Shown: positions 32,989 to 45,638 of the stretch, one piece after another | Numbering within the stretch: the stretch's first letter is position 1 | Layout: each line of letters starts with the position of its first letter | Assembly (NCBI GenBank): GCA_021234155.1 | Contig: JAJEKV010000011.1 | Location: 17,810,677 to 17,874,676 of the forward strand | Direction of reading: 5' to 3' | From: Isoetes taiwanensis | Lineage: Eukaryota > Streptophyta > Lycopodiopsida > Isoetales > Isoetaceae | Length of the DNA: 64,000 nucleotides | The notes under the pieces: generated by a model | What the model was told of the DNA's origin: nothing | What the model saw: only the letters and a program-made list of their open reading frames with translations | Database searches by the model: none | Translations under genes and position numbers: made by a program

Positions 32989-33202
32989 AGGGGCTGGTCA
33001 CGCGAGCCACGCGATATAACATCCTAAAACCACATAACCTCTCAAACACAGAGTGGCTATATACGCGTGCCACACGAGAAATGACAAATACTTCAAGAAT
33101 AAAAAAAGGGCTGGTCATGCGAGCCACGCGACATAACATCATATCTTAACACAACATAACCTCTCAAATACAGAGGGGCTGGTCACGCGAGCCACGCGAT
33201 AT
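32989..33202. repeat. Tandem repeats with palindromic core
   Basis: GGCTGGTCACGCGAGCCACG-type cores occur near 32992, 33109 and 33177, with a diverged one near 33053. They are spaced by CATAACCTCTCAAA-containing linkers. Confidence 0.8.
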
Positions 33203-34044
33203 AGAAGCACAAATCAAAATGAAAAAACATGAATGTAAACAACTTAGGGTGGGAAGGGAGGGAACTGAGACCAAAAAACTGATGTGAGAAGACGCCGATA
33301 ATGGAGAAAGAGCTCAACAACGTATATATAGCCTCGTCTCTCCCCAAAATGGCGATCCGACGGTGTCGAATCGCATGCATTTTGGTGAGAGACTCGTCTG
33401 GAGGGGGAAAACCGGCCGATCAAAAGAGAACTTCCATTTCAAAGCCTAGGTGATGAGACAGGGATATCAAGTCAGTATTGGCACAAAAGGAAGATGGCGT
33501 AGAACAATAGGTAAGGTCGGATCTAAAAGGAAGAAAAGAAGAGTGAAATACATTAAGGAAAAGGAATAAAGACAACAACTCATCAAGAAGAAAAATGCTA
33601 AAAAAGTCAACACTAGGCTTAGGTTCTACCAAAAACCATGACAAAACTGGAACTAAAGAATCACTAGACAATAAAGTACTACATATTTAAAGATGCTTGA
33701 TAATACTAAACATGGGATAAAACGAGAGGAGGTATGAGACAAACAAGACAATTAGAACAAAACGAATGAATCGAAAAAAAGCCTAGGAATGTAAAAATAA
33801 CAAGTACAAAAGGAGCATAGGGAAGGGCACAAAAATATCCGTAGGCAAGCTCGTCAAGATACAAAAAATAAATGGAAATCTAATGCATGAACATGGAAAC
33901 AGCGAAATACGTGGAAACATAGAAGCAGGAGCAAACACATGGCAAAGAAAACCTAAGTGACAATCACCGAGAAAAAATCTAAAAACAAAATGAAACCACG
34001 GACTCGAAGGCATATACTTATCTTATAAGGGATGCAAAGTGCAC

Positions 34045-34290
34045 GAAAATTTAAAGAGGAAAAAAATGTAGCATGCATATGTGTAACTTACAATGAAGTA
34101 TGGAAATGTGCAACATAGGAGAAAACTCCATGGAAAAAGGAAATAATGAAAGCAAGGACATGGAAAATTTAAAGAGGAACAATGTAGCAAGTATAACTTC
34201 CAATAATGTTTGAAACTGCGCAACATAGGAAAAAACTCCATGGAAAAAAGAAAAAATGGAGATGTGAAATTTAAAGAGGAAAAAAAATGG
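34045..34290. repeat. ~110-bp tandem repeats
   Basis: Units starting AAATTTAAAGAGGA near 34048, 34158 and 34267 share GCAACATAGGA and AAAACTCCATGGAAAAA. The third unit is partial. Confidence 0.8.
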
Positions 34291-34324
34291 AGGAATGTTG
34301 TTGCGTCTAAACGCAAAAATTGTT

Positions 34325-34392
34325 TGGCAGTGAACGGAATCGAACTTGCAACCAATCCAGTGCAAGCCACATAACCTAGCCACAAAACCAAT
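34325..34392 (-). mobile_element. tRNA-like SINE head
   Basis: The minus strand has AAGTTCGATTCCG (box B) preceded by GTGGCTAGGTTATGTGG (box A-like). Spacing fits Pol III internal promoters. A complete tRNA fold is not apparent. Confidence 0.45.
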
Positions 34393-35559
34393 ACCAAAGT
34401 ATTAATTTTTAAAGAAACAAATAAAATATATAACATTGTTGGATGACCCATAATCCCTAAATCAAAATCTACAGAAAACGGCGGCCGCTTTAGCCCTGCA
34501 CTCCATAAACTCTGCCATCGGTCCCTACTCGGATTGCTCCGAGACAGATTATGCTATTGAGAATAAGGACAAGGAATCGAAGGACCAGAAGATCTTGGAC
34601 CAAATCTAGTACCAGGTTGAAAACCAGAGATCTATAAAGGATGGGTTGTTCATAAGCAAGGTTGCAGCCGCCCAAAAATCTGGCCACCACAGACTTGAGA
34701 TAGACGGTTCCAAAACTGTATCCAGATATCCAATCCAAATGATAAATCTGCAAAAATCTTGAAAACACATATGCAGTAAAAGCGCACAAGAGATCTGCAG
34801 ATGCCACTATTTATTCCAAAGCTCTGTAGAAAATGTTAGCTGACTGCCAATCTAAAGAAGCTTGAGTAAGACCGGTTAATCATGGAGAATAATCAATGTG
34901 AAACGGCCCAGTAACTGGAAGAAAATAGATAGAGTCCAATAAGTGGAAGAAATTAGATAGACTCAAAGCTACGGAGGTGCTGGCCTAATCTGAAAGAACC
35001 AAGAAAACAGAAAAATAAAAATCACAGATCCACTAGAAAAATCTAATAAATCCATGTGAAACCATATCTCAGCATGATGAAATGATGAAGAAGCCACCGA
35101 CAAGAGCAAACATGCTACCAGAGGAAAAACCTAGCTTTGTGCAAGACGAACTCGCCATGCAAACCGTTGTGCCCAAAAACAAAGGAATAAGCTGCTTGAA
35201 AGGCACCGACAACCAAATCCTTGACGCCTGCTGGGCTGGACGGATCTGCATAGAAAACCATATCCACAGAAAGGACGGATCTGCATAGAAAACCATATAG
35301 AAAGAAAAAATAATTCGTTATGGTAGGAGAAGCTATGGTAGGAAAAGTGTGGGAGGAAGCAAAACTTATTGTAGGAGAAGCGTGAAGGAAGCAAAACTTG
35401 TAGAGCTAACAGAGCAGAAAGAAAGAGAGCTCAAACTGAGACCAAAAAACTGCTGTGAGAAGACGCCGATAATGGAGAAAGAGCTCAACAACGTATATAT
35501 AGCCTCGTCTCTCCCCAAAATGGCGATCCGACGGTGTCGAATCGCATGCAATATTCAAA

Positions 35560-38435
35560 AAATATTGCTTAAGGGAAAAGTGGCTTCTGAATAATGACGT
35601 TTGACTCGTTAATAGAAGCTTTAAACAAAGCGTTACTAGTTCTTTGGAAAATTGCAAACAATGCTACTAATTGTCTTTAATAATTTAATGGTAACTAACA
35701 GGTCAAGCTTCAAGACAAAGTGTACCTACTAGGATACCGCGAGCTGTAATGATCACATACATCATAAAAGCATGATACGCCAAAGATGAAGCGCTAGAAG
35801 CCTATAATCGCTAGGGACAAAATATTTTATTAAGCAGCTGCTATTAGAATGACAGAGAAAAATGTTATTTTGATCATAAAACTATAGATGGATAGTGCAT
35901 TTAGAATTGTGGATAGTGCATTTAGAATTGCCATCTACCATTCTATTGAACTAAGTTAGACTATTTTCAACTTCAATTGTTAGTTATTTCAAGCAGTCAA
36001 ACTAGTAAATTGGAGCTACTGCAATCAAAAACTCTTTTCCCCACTCCAAGCTTATGTCCAATCTTATCACGTTTAGTTTCCTGTGCTTACTTTGTTGTAT
36101 AAAGTTTGACGTTGTTTATGAAACAACGTTATATCACATTTGCCCATATTTGTGCATAGTGTTGTGCAAAGTATAGATTACTTAGCGATTACTTAGCAAT
36201 GGCAACACATGATTTTTACAATTCAACTGAAGAACAAAGCCTAAGTATCTCATTTTAATCTATCTCTATCATTATTTGTAGATTATTTATTGGAATGGCA
36301 ATAAATAATATAAATTTTGTTCATTTTTACAATGCAATTGAAAAATGAATTTTAAGTGTCTATATATGCACATTTTTTGGCGTCCATTAGAGATCAATTA
36401 ATCTAACATGACACAAAACCAACATTGACTTATAGGTCTCCTTATTGTGAGTGCTACTACAAAATTAGGTATAAATGGCAAATAAAAGGCGGGGCATAAA
36501 TGACACATAGGTGCACAAATGGCAGACAAGCAAATATCTAGCATAATAACAGGGGGTTTCTTTTGTATTTTTGTACATTTTTTTCAATGGTTTTTATATG
36601 ATTTGGTGGCCGTATTATATGAGGTGTACTAATTGGTACATCTAAAGTGTGCCAGGTATTTGCATGCAACTTGTGCTAATTTTTTTTATCAAAGGGCTTA
36701 CAACAAAAGCCCTCTTTAAAAAAAACGAGATTGAATGGCTTATAATAAAAGCCCTTTTCAAAAAGTAAAAAATAAAAATAGAAATAAAATAAAAAAGAAA
36801 AAGATAGAACCTTTACCCTTCTGTGAAACCCTAGGCGCCATGTAGCGCAGCTTTTTGCCGACAACACAATTTCTAGCATAACTTTTGAGGCTTATTGTGT
36901 TGGAAACCTCTCTCAAGGATCTTTTTGATGGTGTATGGCATGCCCATCTTTGGTTATGCTTTCTATGTCAAAACAGTCCTGTTCTGGCCGGCTTTGGTAG
37001 GGTTTGCAGTATTGCTAATGGGAAGGAAGCAGTGTCTTTCAAATGATTGTCCCTAATGTGACAGATGGATTTGAAGCAGATTGGCTTGGCTTATCCGAGT
37101 TTGCAGATGGTTTTGTTGCTTGCATGGGATTCTGACTGCACAAAGCGGATTCTAAGATTGTTGGGCTACTGCAAAAGCCAAAGAGAAGCCTTTACTATCT
37201 TTCTCGTCATCTGCATTCAACTGTGGCGGCACCATGGCAGCTCAAACCCCTGGGTATTTGCTGACCAACAAGATTCATAACAGCCCATGTCGATTTCAAC
37301 GAGGTAACTATTGGACCCAAATCCTTTTCTTTAATCTATGGCATTAAGAATTTGCTGCAGGCCTATCCCAGCCAGCATCCTCTCAAAGTTCCAGAAAAGA
37401 AACCAACAAATGACTGCTTCCTATTCGAATCATATTGTGAAGTTTTGCTCCAAAAATGCTTCCACAAAAATAAGATGTTTATTTCTTACTTTTGCTCGCA
37501 GTAGAATAAAACATATTAGATAGTTTATGCCACAAAGTGCAATGAAAGATTTCTGTAACTGTGATACAAAGCTTGTAGTTATATTTGCTGGTTCATGCCA
37601 CAGATCTTGAAAAAAATTATGGATAATCTTGATTTCATCTTATTATATTTCTCATTGTCTTTGTTAGATTTATGAGTTTGATCTTGAATGGTCTGATTAC
37701 ATATAAACCTGCTCAGATAAGCTTTTCTGATACCTTGCAATAGAAGTATCCATTGGTTTATCTTTCAAATCCGGTCAAATTTTTGTTGCGGATGTTCTTA
37801 CATACCATATAGGCACATCATGAAGATGATTTGTGCCAAGATTTTGGTCTGTAGTGCAAAGGCATTACATGCGTATTGCTAAAGTTTCATAAACACTGTC
37901 TTCAATCTCAGTTTTAGGTATAAGCATTTCAGCAGTATTGGCAAACCTCTTGCAAAGGAATGTGCCACAGATTATTCACCATGTTGTGTTGCATGTTCAA
38001 AAAGATATGCCAACGACTTGGTTTATAATAAGCAACCAAGACCCAAATTTTTTTAAAATAAATACAATTTATTACATTCGGGCCCTTTGGTTTGTTGAAG
38101 GCCCCGAAGGGGCCAAAAATTTTTTAGATATAACACAAACCATTATATTCCACACTTAAAAATAAAATTCCCCCTTAAATCCCCTTTGGTTTGGGTGCAT
38201 ATTCACACGGGGGGTGACGTAGGGCAGCGAGAGCCCGTAAAATCATATTATACATGTATAAAATCAACAACATATAGTACATTGCCTCAAATCTTATAGT
38301 ATTTTGCAAACTGTGTTATACAGTATACCAAAACTTGTATACGCATAGCCCACAAATGAGGATCTCTATGTACGGTCTAGATTGAGGAATAAAGGGCATA
38401 TATGCTTATCAAAGTTGGTGAGATGTTGAAACGAA
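35560..38435. other. Long AT-rich interval without recognised gene
   Basis: Only short ORFs. A small repeat (CTTA-AA-AAAAGCCCT, near 36697 and 36740) is visible. No domain, tRNA or terminal repeat could be supported. Confidence 0.45.
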
Positions 38436-38439
38436 TATG

Positions 38440-38800
38440 TAATTGCCATCGTGATTAAAAGTCTAAATGCTCTTATTAATGTTGTAGATGTCATATCGAT
38501 GTGTTGCAGCTGGTTTGGCTACATATTCTAAACAAGGTGCGCCTTGGACTACCTCGGTTGTCGAATCCGCCCATCCTACGGCCCAAATCATATGTTGAGG
38601 CCTCTAAGTGTCTCCCGTTTCGATTATAGTCATTTATGATTGGGGGCGCCTATGATTTTGAAATATACAATATATGTTCGGTTCGCCGAAGATTTTAGAA
38701 TATGAAATGCGAAGACTCGAACCTCTACTAAAATAATTCAATACCCTCTTAAGAATGCTTTAGTTTAACCAATGCAACTAGTGGACTAAGTTGCTTATTT
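38440..38800 (-). mobile_element. tRNA-derived SINE, copy 1
   Basis: On the minus strand from 38795: a tRNA-like head with CCACTAGTTGCATTGG (box A region) and GAGGTTCGAGTC (box B at about 38725). It then shares body text with the copy at 44593 in opposite orientation: CATTTATGATTGGGG, TTTTGAAATATA, ACATATTCTAAA and GCCTTGGA. Confidence 0.6.
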
Positions 38801-38928
38801 TTTTATTGAATCTTTTTTTTTTCCCTTATAATAACCTATTTGATTGTTTTAGGGGTATGATCTATGGTCTTAGGAATAGTGATTTATGCATCCATATCAA
38901 TCCCCCTCGAACCTCATGTTATTGTAAT

Positions 38929-39033
38929 AAGAAAAGGTCGAGAGTGAACTGTTTCGCTGTGAAACAGTCTGGTGAGCCGCGAAGCGGCGAGCCAGCTGTT
39001 TCACTGCGAAACAGCAAGCTCCGACCTTTTCTT
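38929..39033. repeat. Cloverleaf-like inverted repeat cluster
   Basis: The outer 12-bp stem (AAGAAAAGGTCG with CGACCTTTTCTT at 39022-39033) encloses three hairpins: ACTGTTTC-gctgt-GAAACAGT (38948-38968), GCCGC-gaa-GCGGC (38976-38988) and GCTGTTTC-actgc-GAAACAGC (38995-39015). All stems are perfect. Confidence 0.85.
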
Positions 39034-39034
39034 T

Positions 39035-39186
39035 ACATAAAAGTCAAGAACGGCAACATTTTTGCCTGTCCGACTGTTTTTTCCGGCAATAAAGACACCT
39101 GGTTTTCAGGTGATCGAGAATAGAACTATTACAAGTTTAAATCTTGGCTGAGAAAGGGCGGAATGTCGTCGTCTTGACTTTTATGT
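39035..39186. repeat. 15-bp perfect inverted repeat around 122 bp
   Basis: ACATAAAAGTCAAGA at 39035-39049 and its exact reverse complement at 39172-39186, directly beside the cloverleaf-like cluster. Confidence 0.85.
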
Positions 39187-39189
39187 GCT

Positions 39190-42100
39190 ATATATTGCAT
39201 GCGTCAATGTGGTGACAAAAACTGAGAGGTGATCTTGCTATCTTTTTGTTTATTAAAGATGGGGAATGTTAACATTCCTACATGTGCTTCCCATTTTCCA
39301 TCTGCATGCATGGCAGGCCTATGAACAGTTATACAAATTTGAGTTACACTCACACAATTGCTTCATATATTTCTTTGTCAATTTGTTTTTCAACTATTCA
39401 CATATGAAAAGAATTGAATATTAAATCGATGATAGAGCTTGCTGCTTTTCTATTTATAAATTGTTGTTTTTATATTCATTGTATCCATGTCCATGTATGC
39501 CAGTTGCAGGGACATTTTTGGAACTTGCAGCGGCAGTAAAATGATTGCTCGATGTATTGCTTTCTTCTTAGTTTCATATTCCATGTTCACCTACATGCAA
39601 AGCACCTGCATGCCATGTCAAAGTTCTTTGTTCTAGTACTCTTGGAAATCGTAACACTTTCATTGCTCATGGGCTTCTGTTGTGTTGAAGCATGTTCCAT
39701 GAATTCTTGTTTTATAAATTAAGGGTATTCTTGGAAATTTGTTAGGTTTCATGTACATTGTAGCAGAAGTTTGTTAATAATGACATGCATTTGGATTCAA
39801 TCTTCTTTCATTGATTGCATCATTGGCTTCCATATCATGGGCACCAGATCGTAGGTGAAGTGGACATGGCAATGGTTATTCTTGTAGGATATGGAATATC
39901 ATGTGGTAGATTCTGTGGACTAAATATCTAGGTCGCACTACTGTATATGAATGCAATCACAATCTGCAAAAATTCAAGAAAGTATACAAGGAACTAGAAA
40001 TTTGAAGTTCGTAAAACTTTAAAAAAATGTAAAAAGTGAATCCTTGTGGTCAACAACAAGAAGCTATCAATAGTAATATATAGAAATCTGTTAAGATCCA
40101 GATTCGTTGAAGATATGGCAGACATCACTTAAATGTCACAAAAAATGGTTGTGCCTTCTTAGGATTCGTTTTCCATTCATGATCAGAATGAAAAGTTGCC
40201 TTGAAGAAACCTGTAGAATCAAGTAAACTTTTCTTAACGTAGTGCAAGGGAAAGGGGGAAGGCATTCTAGTAAGTACCCCAACCTATAGAATCTCGGGCC
40301 CCCTTTCATTTCTACATAATAAATAAGCACAACATGAGTATGTAGCACAACGACAATGGATTCCAGAGGAATTCGATGTGGATGTTTAAATCACCATTCT
40401 TCAGACTATAGGCCATACCTCTAAAGTAATTAAATAGGTTAAAAAAAAAAAAAAACTAGCAAAAAGGCGCAATAGGAGGCTTGGGCAGTTTTAGGCTTGG
40501 ATTTAGTTTTTCATTACAAAAGCATGTAGAAGACAAATTATTAGCTACAAGAATATTCAGAATAGGCATTCATATGTAAGAAAACAATTTATAAACATAG
40601 GCTAGCCATTAAATTGAAAGGGCGGATTAAAACCATGATTAAATAGATATAGGAAAATTTGCGAATATTTGTCAAATGACAATAGCCAATTTGACAAAAG
40701 TCTAGTAATCTCAAGAGATTCTATAATTTACAAGGTGAATTTTAATCGAAGGCTAGCATTCACACTAAATGCTTAAAAGTTTGTCATTGGACATAAACAC
40801 ATGCATTTTGAAATGCTAAGCACTAATGAGTATCTATTGAGAATCTCACTATAACAAATAATAGTTGCTCTTTCTATTCTAGCACATGCACCATGGGCAT
40901 GCCTACAATTTGATATGATGTGTGAGCACATGCATGGGCTTCACGAATTGGAACATTGAACTTCACTTTGTCTGTCATGCAGACATGGAACAAATATCCC
41001 CAAGGAATAAGACATGCTTGGAAATCATTACGAAGAAAATTCTAAGCTAGAGGTTATGCCCAATAAGTGAAATGTAGAAATCGGTCGAGAGCCTGGAATC
41101 GAAATGATAGGATCCGGGTACCAAGTTCAACTAGCTGCTCATCTTGGCGTACAAGAACTTCTATAGTGGCAGCAATTCAATGAGGTTTATCTGATAAAGG
41201 GAAGTAGCTTCATGATGTTTTAAGCAGGATAACTTAAATTGTTCTGTTATCTTAGCTGGATGCATAAGTTAATGCACTTATATTTAGTTTGAAACTTTGA
41301 TATTTTAATCTAGCTGGCTTTTTGCCATAGCTCATGTACGATGCCTTGAGTGGTAATCTGTGCATTCTAAAAATGTATTTTATTTTTTAAAGAAAGCATC
41401 TTGCTTCTTAATTTTGTAGTGCTAAGATTTGCACGACCAGATATATTGACCTTGAATGGTTTAGAAAATGATCATGTAATTAGTAATGCTGAAATTTTTA
41501 GTTCTAAAAAGGTGTAAGTACACAGCTGAACTAAGGCATGAACATGTATCATTTAAAGATCATGGAGAAAGTATGCCATCTTGGATTAGCTCGGTCCATG
41601 TATGGGATGATAAAGCTATGGATGGATTGACTGAAATAGTTTGATGGGCTAGTAGGATTGTTGTCCGGACTAGTCGAGTCAAGTTCTTCTGTAGCAAGAA
41701 CACAATCAGATCAAGTGTGGTTCGCTTCTTAATCACATACTACAAAAGACTATCAAACCTTCGCCCTTTACACATTCACCTACCATTTAGACATAAAAAA
41801 AGGGTTGATAATCCTTCATCTCCACATAACCAAGTAGACCAGAACTCATATCGCCACTAATCAAGAACATGTGGCAATGATAAAACTAATTAAAGGCCCA
41901 TTATTTTGTAATCCATAATAAAATTGTATGTTGCAAGTACCAAACCTAATGGGACCAGTTTAGAAGAAGAGTCAGATCTTTAAGAATATTAATGCTTAAG
42001 ATCAGTCTGTAAGCCAAATCATCCAACTGAATCTAAGATGGCCTGACCATATCTACCAAAAATAACTGAACTGGTTTTGGGAGCTATTCTTGGGCAGTGC

Positions 42101-43090
42101 TTAAGCATTTTGTCATCCATAGTACATGTTTACATTTGATAACCATGAAGCATGGTCAAGTCGAAGCTTTATATATCCTTCTAATTAATAAGATGAAGCC
42201 ACTATAGATAATTTGAGGCAGGACAATTAAGTACTGCATAATTGGAAGCTAATAGTCTCTGGAAAGATGAACAAAACAAACGTAGCAAGCAGGGAATGCC
42301 AGACAAAAATAGACAATGAGAACTCTCAATGTTCCATGCCATGCCTCTAAGAGAAATGACATCATACATAGCTGACTATAGAAAGAAGGAAGCATAGAAG
42401 AGTAAGGAATCTCATCAGCACATTCCCATGGAGGCTTATATAGCTGGAACTTGGAAAATGGAGCAAGAAATTGTGTTATGAAGTACATAGCCAGTCAAAC
42501 CTGATTTGGAGAACCCGATACGTTCTTAACTTCATGCTTATGCCAAGACAAATTCTTCGAGCTTTGGATGGAAATTGCTCCTTGAGCATAAGAAAACATA
42601 TTACCACAGCTTACAACAAAGAATGAAGCCGCCAGCTGCCACACCATATTTGTGTAAGCCCTGCATAAAATTCAAGCATCTCACGGTGCTTTGAATGGCT
42701 GCAACCATCATTTCGAGGCCATCAAATACATAAGCATAGACTGACATCATCACCATATCTTTCAGTAAGCTTTTGCTACTCACGCGTCAAGCATTTTACA
42801 CACATGCATTAGCACCTCCTCTCTAAGCAAAATCGCATGTGCAGCATCTACCTTGAAGGTAGTATAAAGCCCAAAGTTTTTTTTCCTTTCTTGATAGTAT
42901 GTTTGAACACAAACTGGGCTGAAGTACCTGAATAACTGGTAGAAAAAACATTAACCAACAGATTGAACATCAACAGCAATACAAACGACCATTTTTGTGA
43001 TAAAAGCATCCGCAACATTTACTATATTCGATTTTAATAGCTCAGGAAACATACTGCATTTTGGAAGGCATCACTCAGCTGTACTTGGTC
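39190..43090. other. Long AT-rich interval without recognised gene
   Basis: Only chance ORFs of up to ~80 codons, and an A run at 40440-40455. I see no domain or repeat structure that I can support. Confidence 0.45.
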
Positions 43091-43093
43091 ATT

Positions 43094-43177
43094 GTATGGG
43101 AGGGGTGCTGCGACCGGCGGCAGCCGGGAGCGGGTCTCCCGCAGTGCCAGAATGGAGTCCCATTTTCCTTTCCCCTA
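43094..43177. mobile_element. Hairpin element, copy 1 (shortened)
   Basis: GTATGGGAGGGG at the left and CCTTTCCCCTAC at the right are inverted ends. The GC-rich core GCGACCGGCGG-AGCCGGGAG is shared with the palindrome at 56411-56530. Confidence 0.65.
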
Positions 43178-43179
43178 CA

Positions 43180-44590
43180 AAATAGAAGTTGGGGACAATT
43201 TTTTTTTGCAGGTTTCTGAAGCAGGTTCTGATTTTTGGCGGATTTCTAAAGCAGGTTCGTGATTTTTGAGTCCAACAATACGCCGTTCAGTGATTCTTGA
43301 CTTAGCCGCTTCAATTTCTCTGTTTTTCTTGTTTTAGGTTTGCCTTGTTTTTTACTTTGTCACGAACAGACATTAGTAGGCGCTTCAGTTTGTCCAGGGA
43401 TACTCCCTAAAATGCAGTACAAGCTTCAGCACCGGATTTGAAGAACACTGGATTTATACAGAGGATTTGAACAGTTCGCCAGAGATGCACTCGATTTATG
43501 CAGGGACCTGAAAATACAGTTCAAATCTGCAATAAAATTTCGGTTTGGATATACTTGAAGAGTTTTATAGCTCTTACTTGAGCACCTGATTTGATCTGAG
43601 AACAGAGGTTCAACCGGCTTGTAACCGGGAGGCCGGAATCGCAGACCCAAGTTCTATTCCGCGATGGAGGCGGATCCACGTGGCAGCAGTAAATTGCACC
43701 AATGCCAAAAATTTCGACCCAACTACTATTTTGTATTGCTGGCATGGGAATCAGTAAGTAACGTAGCCAGCATATCTTACCATGGGCACCATCGTCATAT
43801 CAATAGAGCCCTAATTTGTTAGCAAAATCCGCCACAGCCAGTTCTAATAGCAGATCCAGAAGAGCCAATTTCCATAAATAGTCTATTATTTATCACAACA
43901 AAGATTCGATTTTCAAGTTTTAAGGCATAGAAATAAAAGGAAAAAGCCATAGCCAACCATTTCGACCCATCGATCTTTTGTAGAGATGGCCACGAGTAGG
44001 TAGAGCCACAAATCTGTTACATCAAGGGGCCATCATATTTTAGGCAAAGGTCCAGAATCACCAGTAACTTTTGCCAGAATCTCTTCTAGTCTTCTTTTTG
44101 CTAGTCAAAGCTTGATTTTGTGCATGGAACAGCCAGTGTATAGCATCAATTAATAAAACTGGATCACTATATTGCCTAGTTTATAGACTAGCTATTTATG
44201 TTGGCGGCCCTTAGCAGAGTATCAGCAGTCAAACCTCTGCTCGATTTTATGGTTCTATCCAATTCCGAAGCTTTTCTTCAAGTCGGATGAAAGTTGGATG
44301 AGGGAAAATCCTATATTTGCAACAGAAGCAATGGCACGATGTTTTGAAAGGACACGAGAGAATGAATTTTCAAGGTCGTCCTTTTTCCCTAGATCAAAAT
44401 CTAACGTTATAAAAGAGGTCCAAGTTACTTTTCTTAACACGTGGATAGGCTACGCTTTCAGATAAGATGCCACCGAGGGTTGGGCTATTGCACGAAAAAA
44501 GAAAAAAGATACAATTTAATAGAGAATATAAGCATATTAATTTATTGCACGGAAAAAGAAAAAAAATATAATTTAATAGAGAATATAAGC
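43180..44590. other. No gene recognised
   Basis: Contains a short near-repeat (GCAGGTT-TGA-TTTTTG, near 43217 and 43250) but no gene or terminal repeats. Confidence 0.4.
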
Positions 44591-44592
44591 AT

Positions 44593-44890
44593 GTTAGTTT
44601 GTTGGTTAGTTGTATGGGTCAAAACATTCTTGTTAAAATCGTGAATTATTTTGGTAGAAGTTCAAGTCCCCCTATTTCATAGGGAACTTATATTTTATAT
44701 TTCAAAATGATAGGCACCCCAATCATAAATGATCATAATCTAAATAAACGACATGCAGATGCCACCACATATAATCTAGACCGTAGAATAAATCCGAAGA
44801 CCGAGATAATCCAAGGCACACCTCATTTAGAATATGTAACAAAATAATTGCCATTTGAACAAATATAACCATATTTGACTAGCAAAATGA
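44593..44890 (+). mobile_element. tRNA-derived SINE, copy 2
   Basis: Plus-strand head GTTGGTTAGTTGTATGGG (box A-like) and GAAGTTCAAGTCC (box B, about 44658), followed by the same body as the copy at 38440-38800, inverted relative to it. Confidence 0.6.
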
Positions 44891-44899
44891 TTGTCATTT

Positions 44900-45638
44900 A
44901 ATAAATGTAACAACTTTCCCATCGTATGTATTTATTTGACTAGCAATGTTTACCTTCCCAACGTTTATAACCACCAAAAAGACGTGCATAACAAATAGAG
45001 TGTAACAGATGGCGGATCTTCAATCTATCACAACATTCCCATAAAATTTTACTCAAATTTCAATAAAGTAGGCACACGTGCATTAATCACAAAAATATGA
45101 ATAGAAGATTTTGCCGACTTCCAAAACGCATAGCCTTTATTAAATCAACCATGAAAACACTCCAATCTAAGGATTTTGTAGCTAAGGTGCTAAGACGCTA
45201 GTGAAAAGAACACCTCTCAAACAAACAAAGACAAAAGGATAAAATACCCAAGAGTATATCCTCTTATTAGTTAGTCAAATCAGTGAAAGAAACACTCACA
45301 AGCATATATGCACCTCAAACCAAAAATGTACTACTGGAATGCAGCTATAACTTTTAACACACACAATATTGAAACTCTAACCTTTCTAAACAATTTCTAA
45401 TACAAAAGATCAGTTTGCTTTGGCTGCTCTTTTGCTTATACAATCAAATACAACTACCTTTAATAAGGCAGGCAGCTATTTCAGTTACAGTCTCATCCTC
45501 AAAGAGACTGCCAACCCTTTTGCATCAGTGAATTGTTAAAATGTAGCAACAAAGGCAGATTACTTCATTAATTCATTATCCCAAGCAACAAATACCATTG
45601 GAATCAGAACAACAGATATCAGATTTGTAGGAAACTTG
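44900..45638. other. Intergenic; probable 3' UTR of bL35m at its right end
   Basis: AT-rich, no ORF of note. The part adjoining 45638 should contain the 3' UTR of the minus-strand gene. Confidence 0.4.

Larger units (their letters stand above)
32325..35550 (+). mobile_element. Nested direct repeats: two head-to-tail units bounded by blocks A and C
   Basis: Block A (40 bp, GAGAGACTCGTCTGGAGGGG core) occurs at 32325-32364 and 33381-33420. Block C (117 bp, one mismatch, containing TATATATA at 33323) occurs at 33263-33379 and 35434-35550. C1 touches A2, so the order is A1-X-C1-A2-Y-C2. X is about 0.9 kb and Y about 2.0 kb, and they are not obviously alike. No protein domain is seen. This could be a decayed non-autonomous LTR element array, with C plus A as the terminal repeat. 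Confidence 0.55.

Noticed and set aside
38948-39015. Hammerhead-ribozyme-like core (CTGGTGAG, stem, CGAGCC)
   Set aside because: The catalytic core needs CUGAUGA and GAAA; here both are altered, and the third stem is not formed in the right order because an extra hairpin intervenes.
42249-42488. Minus-strand 79-codon ORF with hydrophobic end
   Set aside because: No family resemblance, no splice context and AT-rich codon use typical of chance ORFs here.
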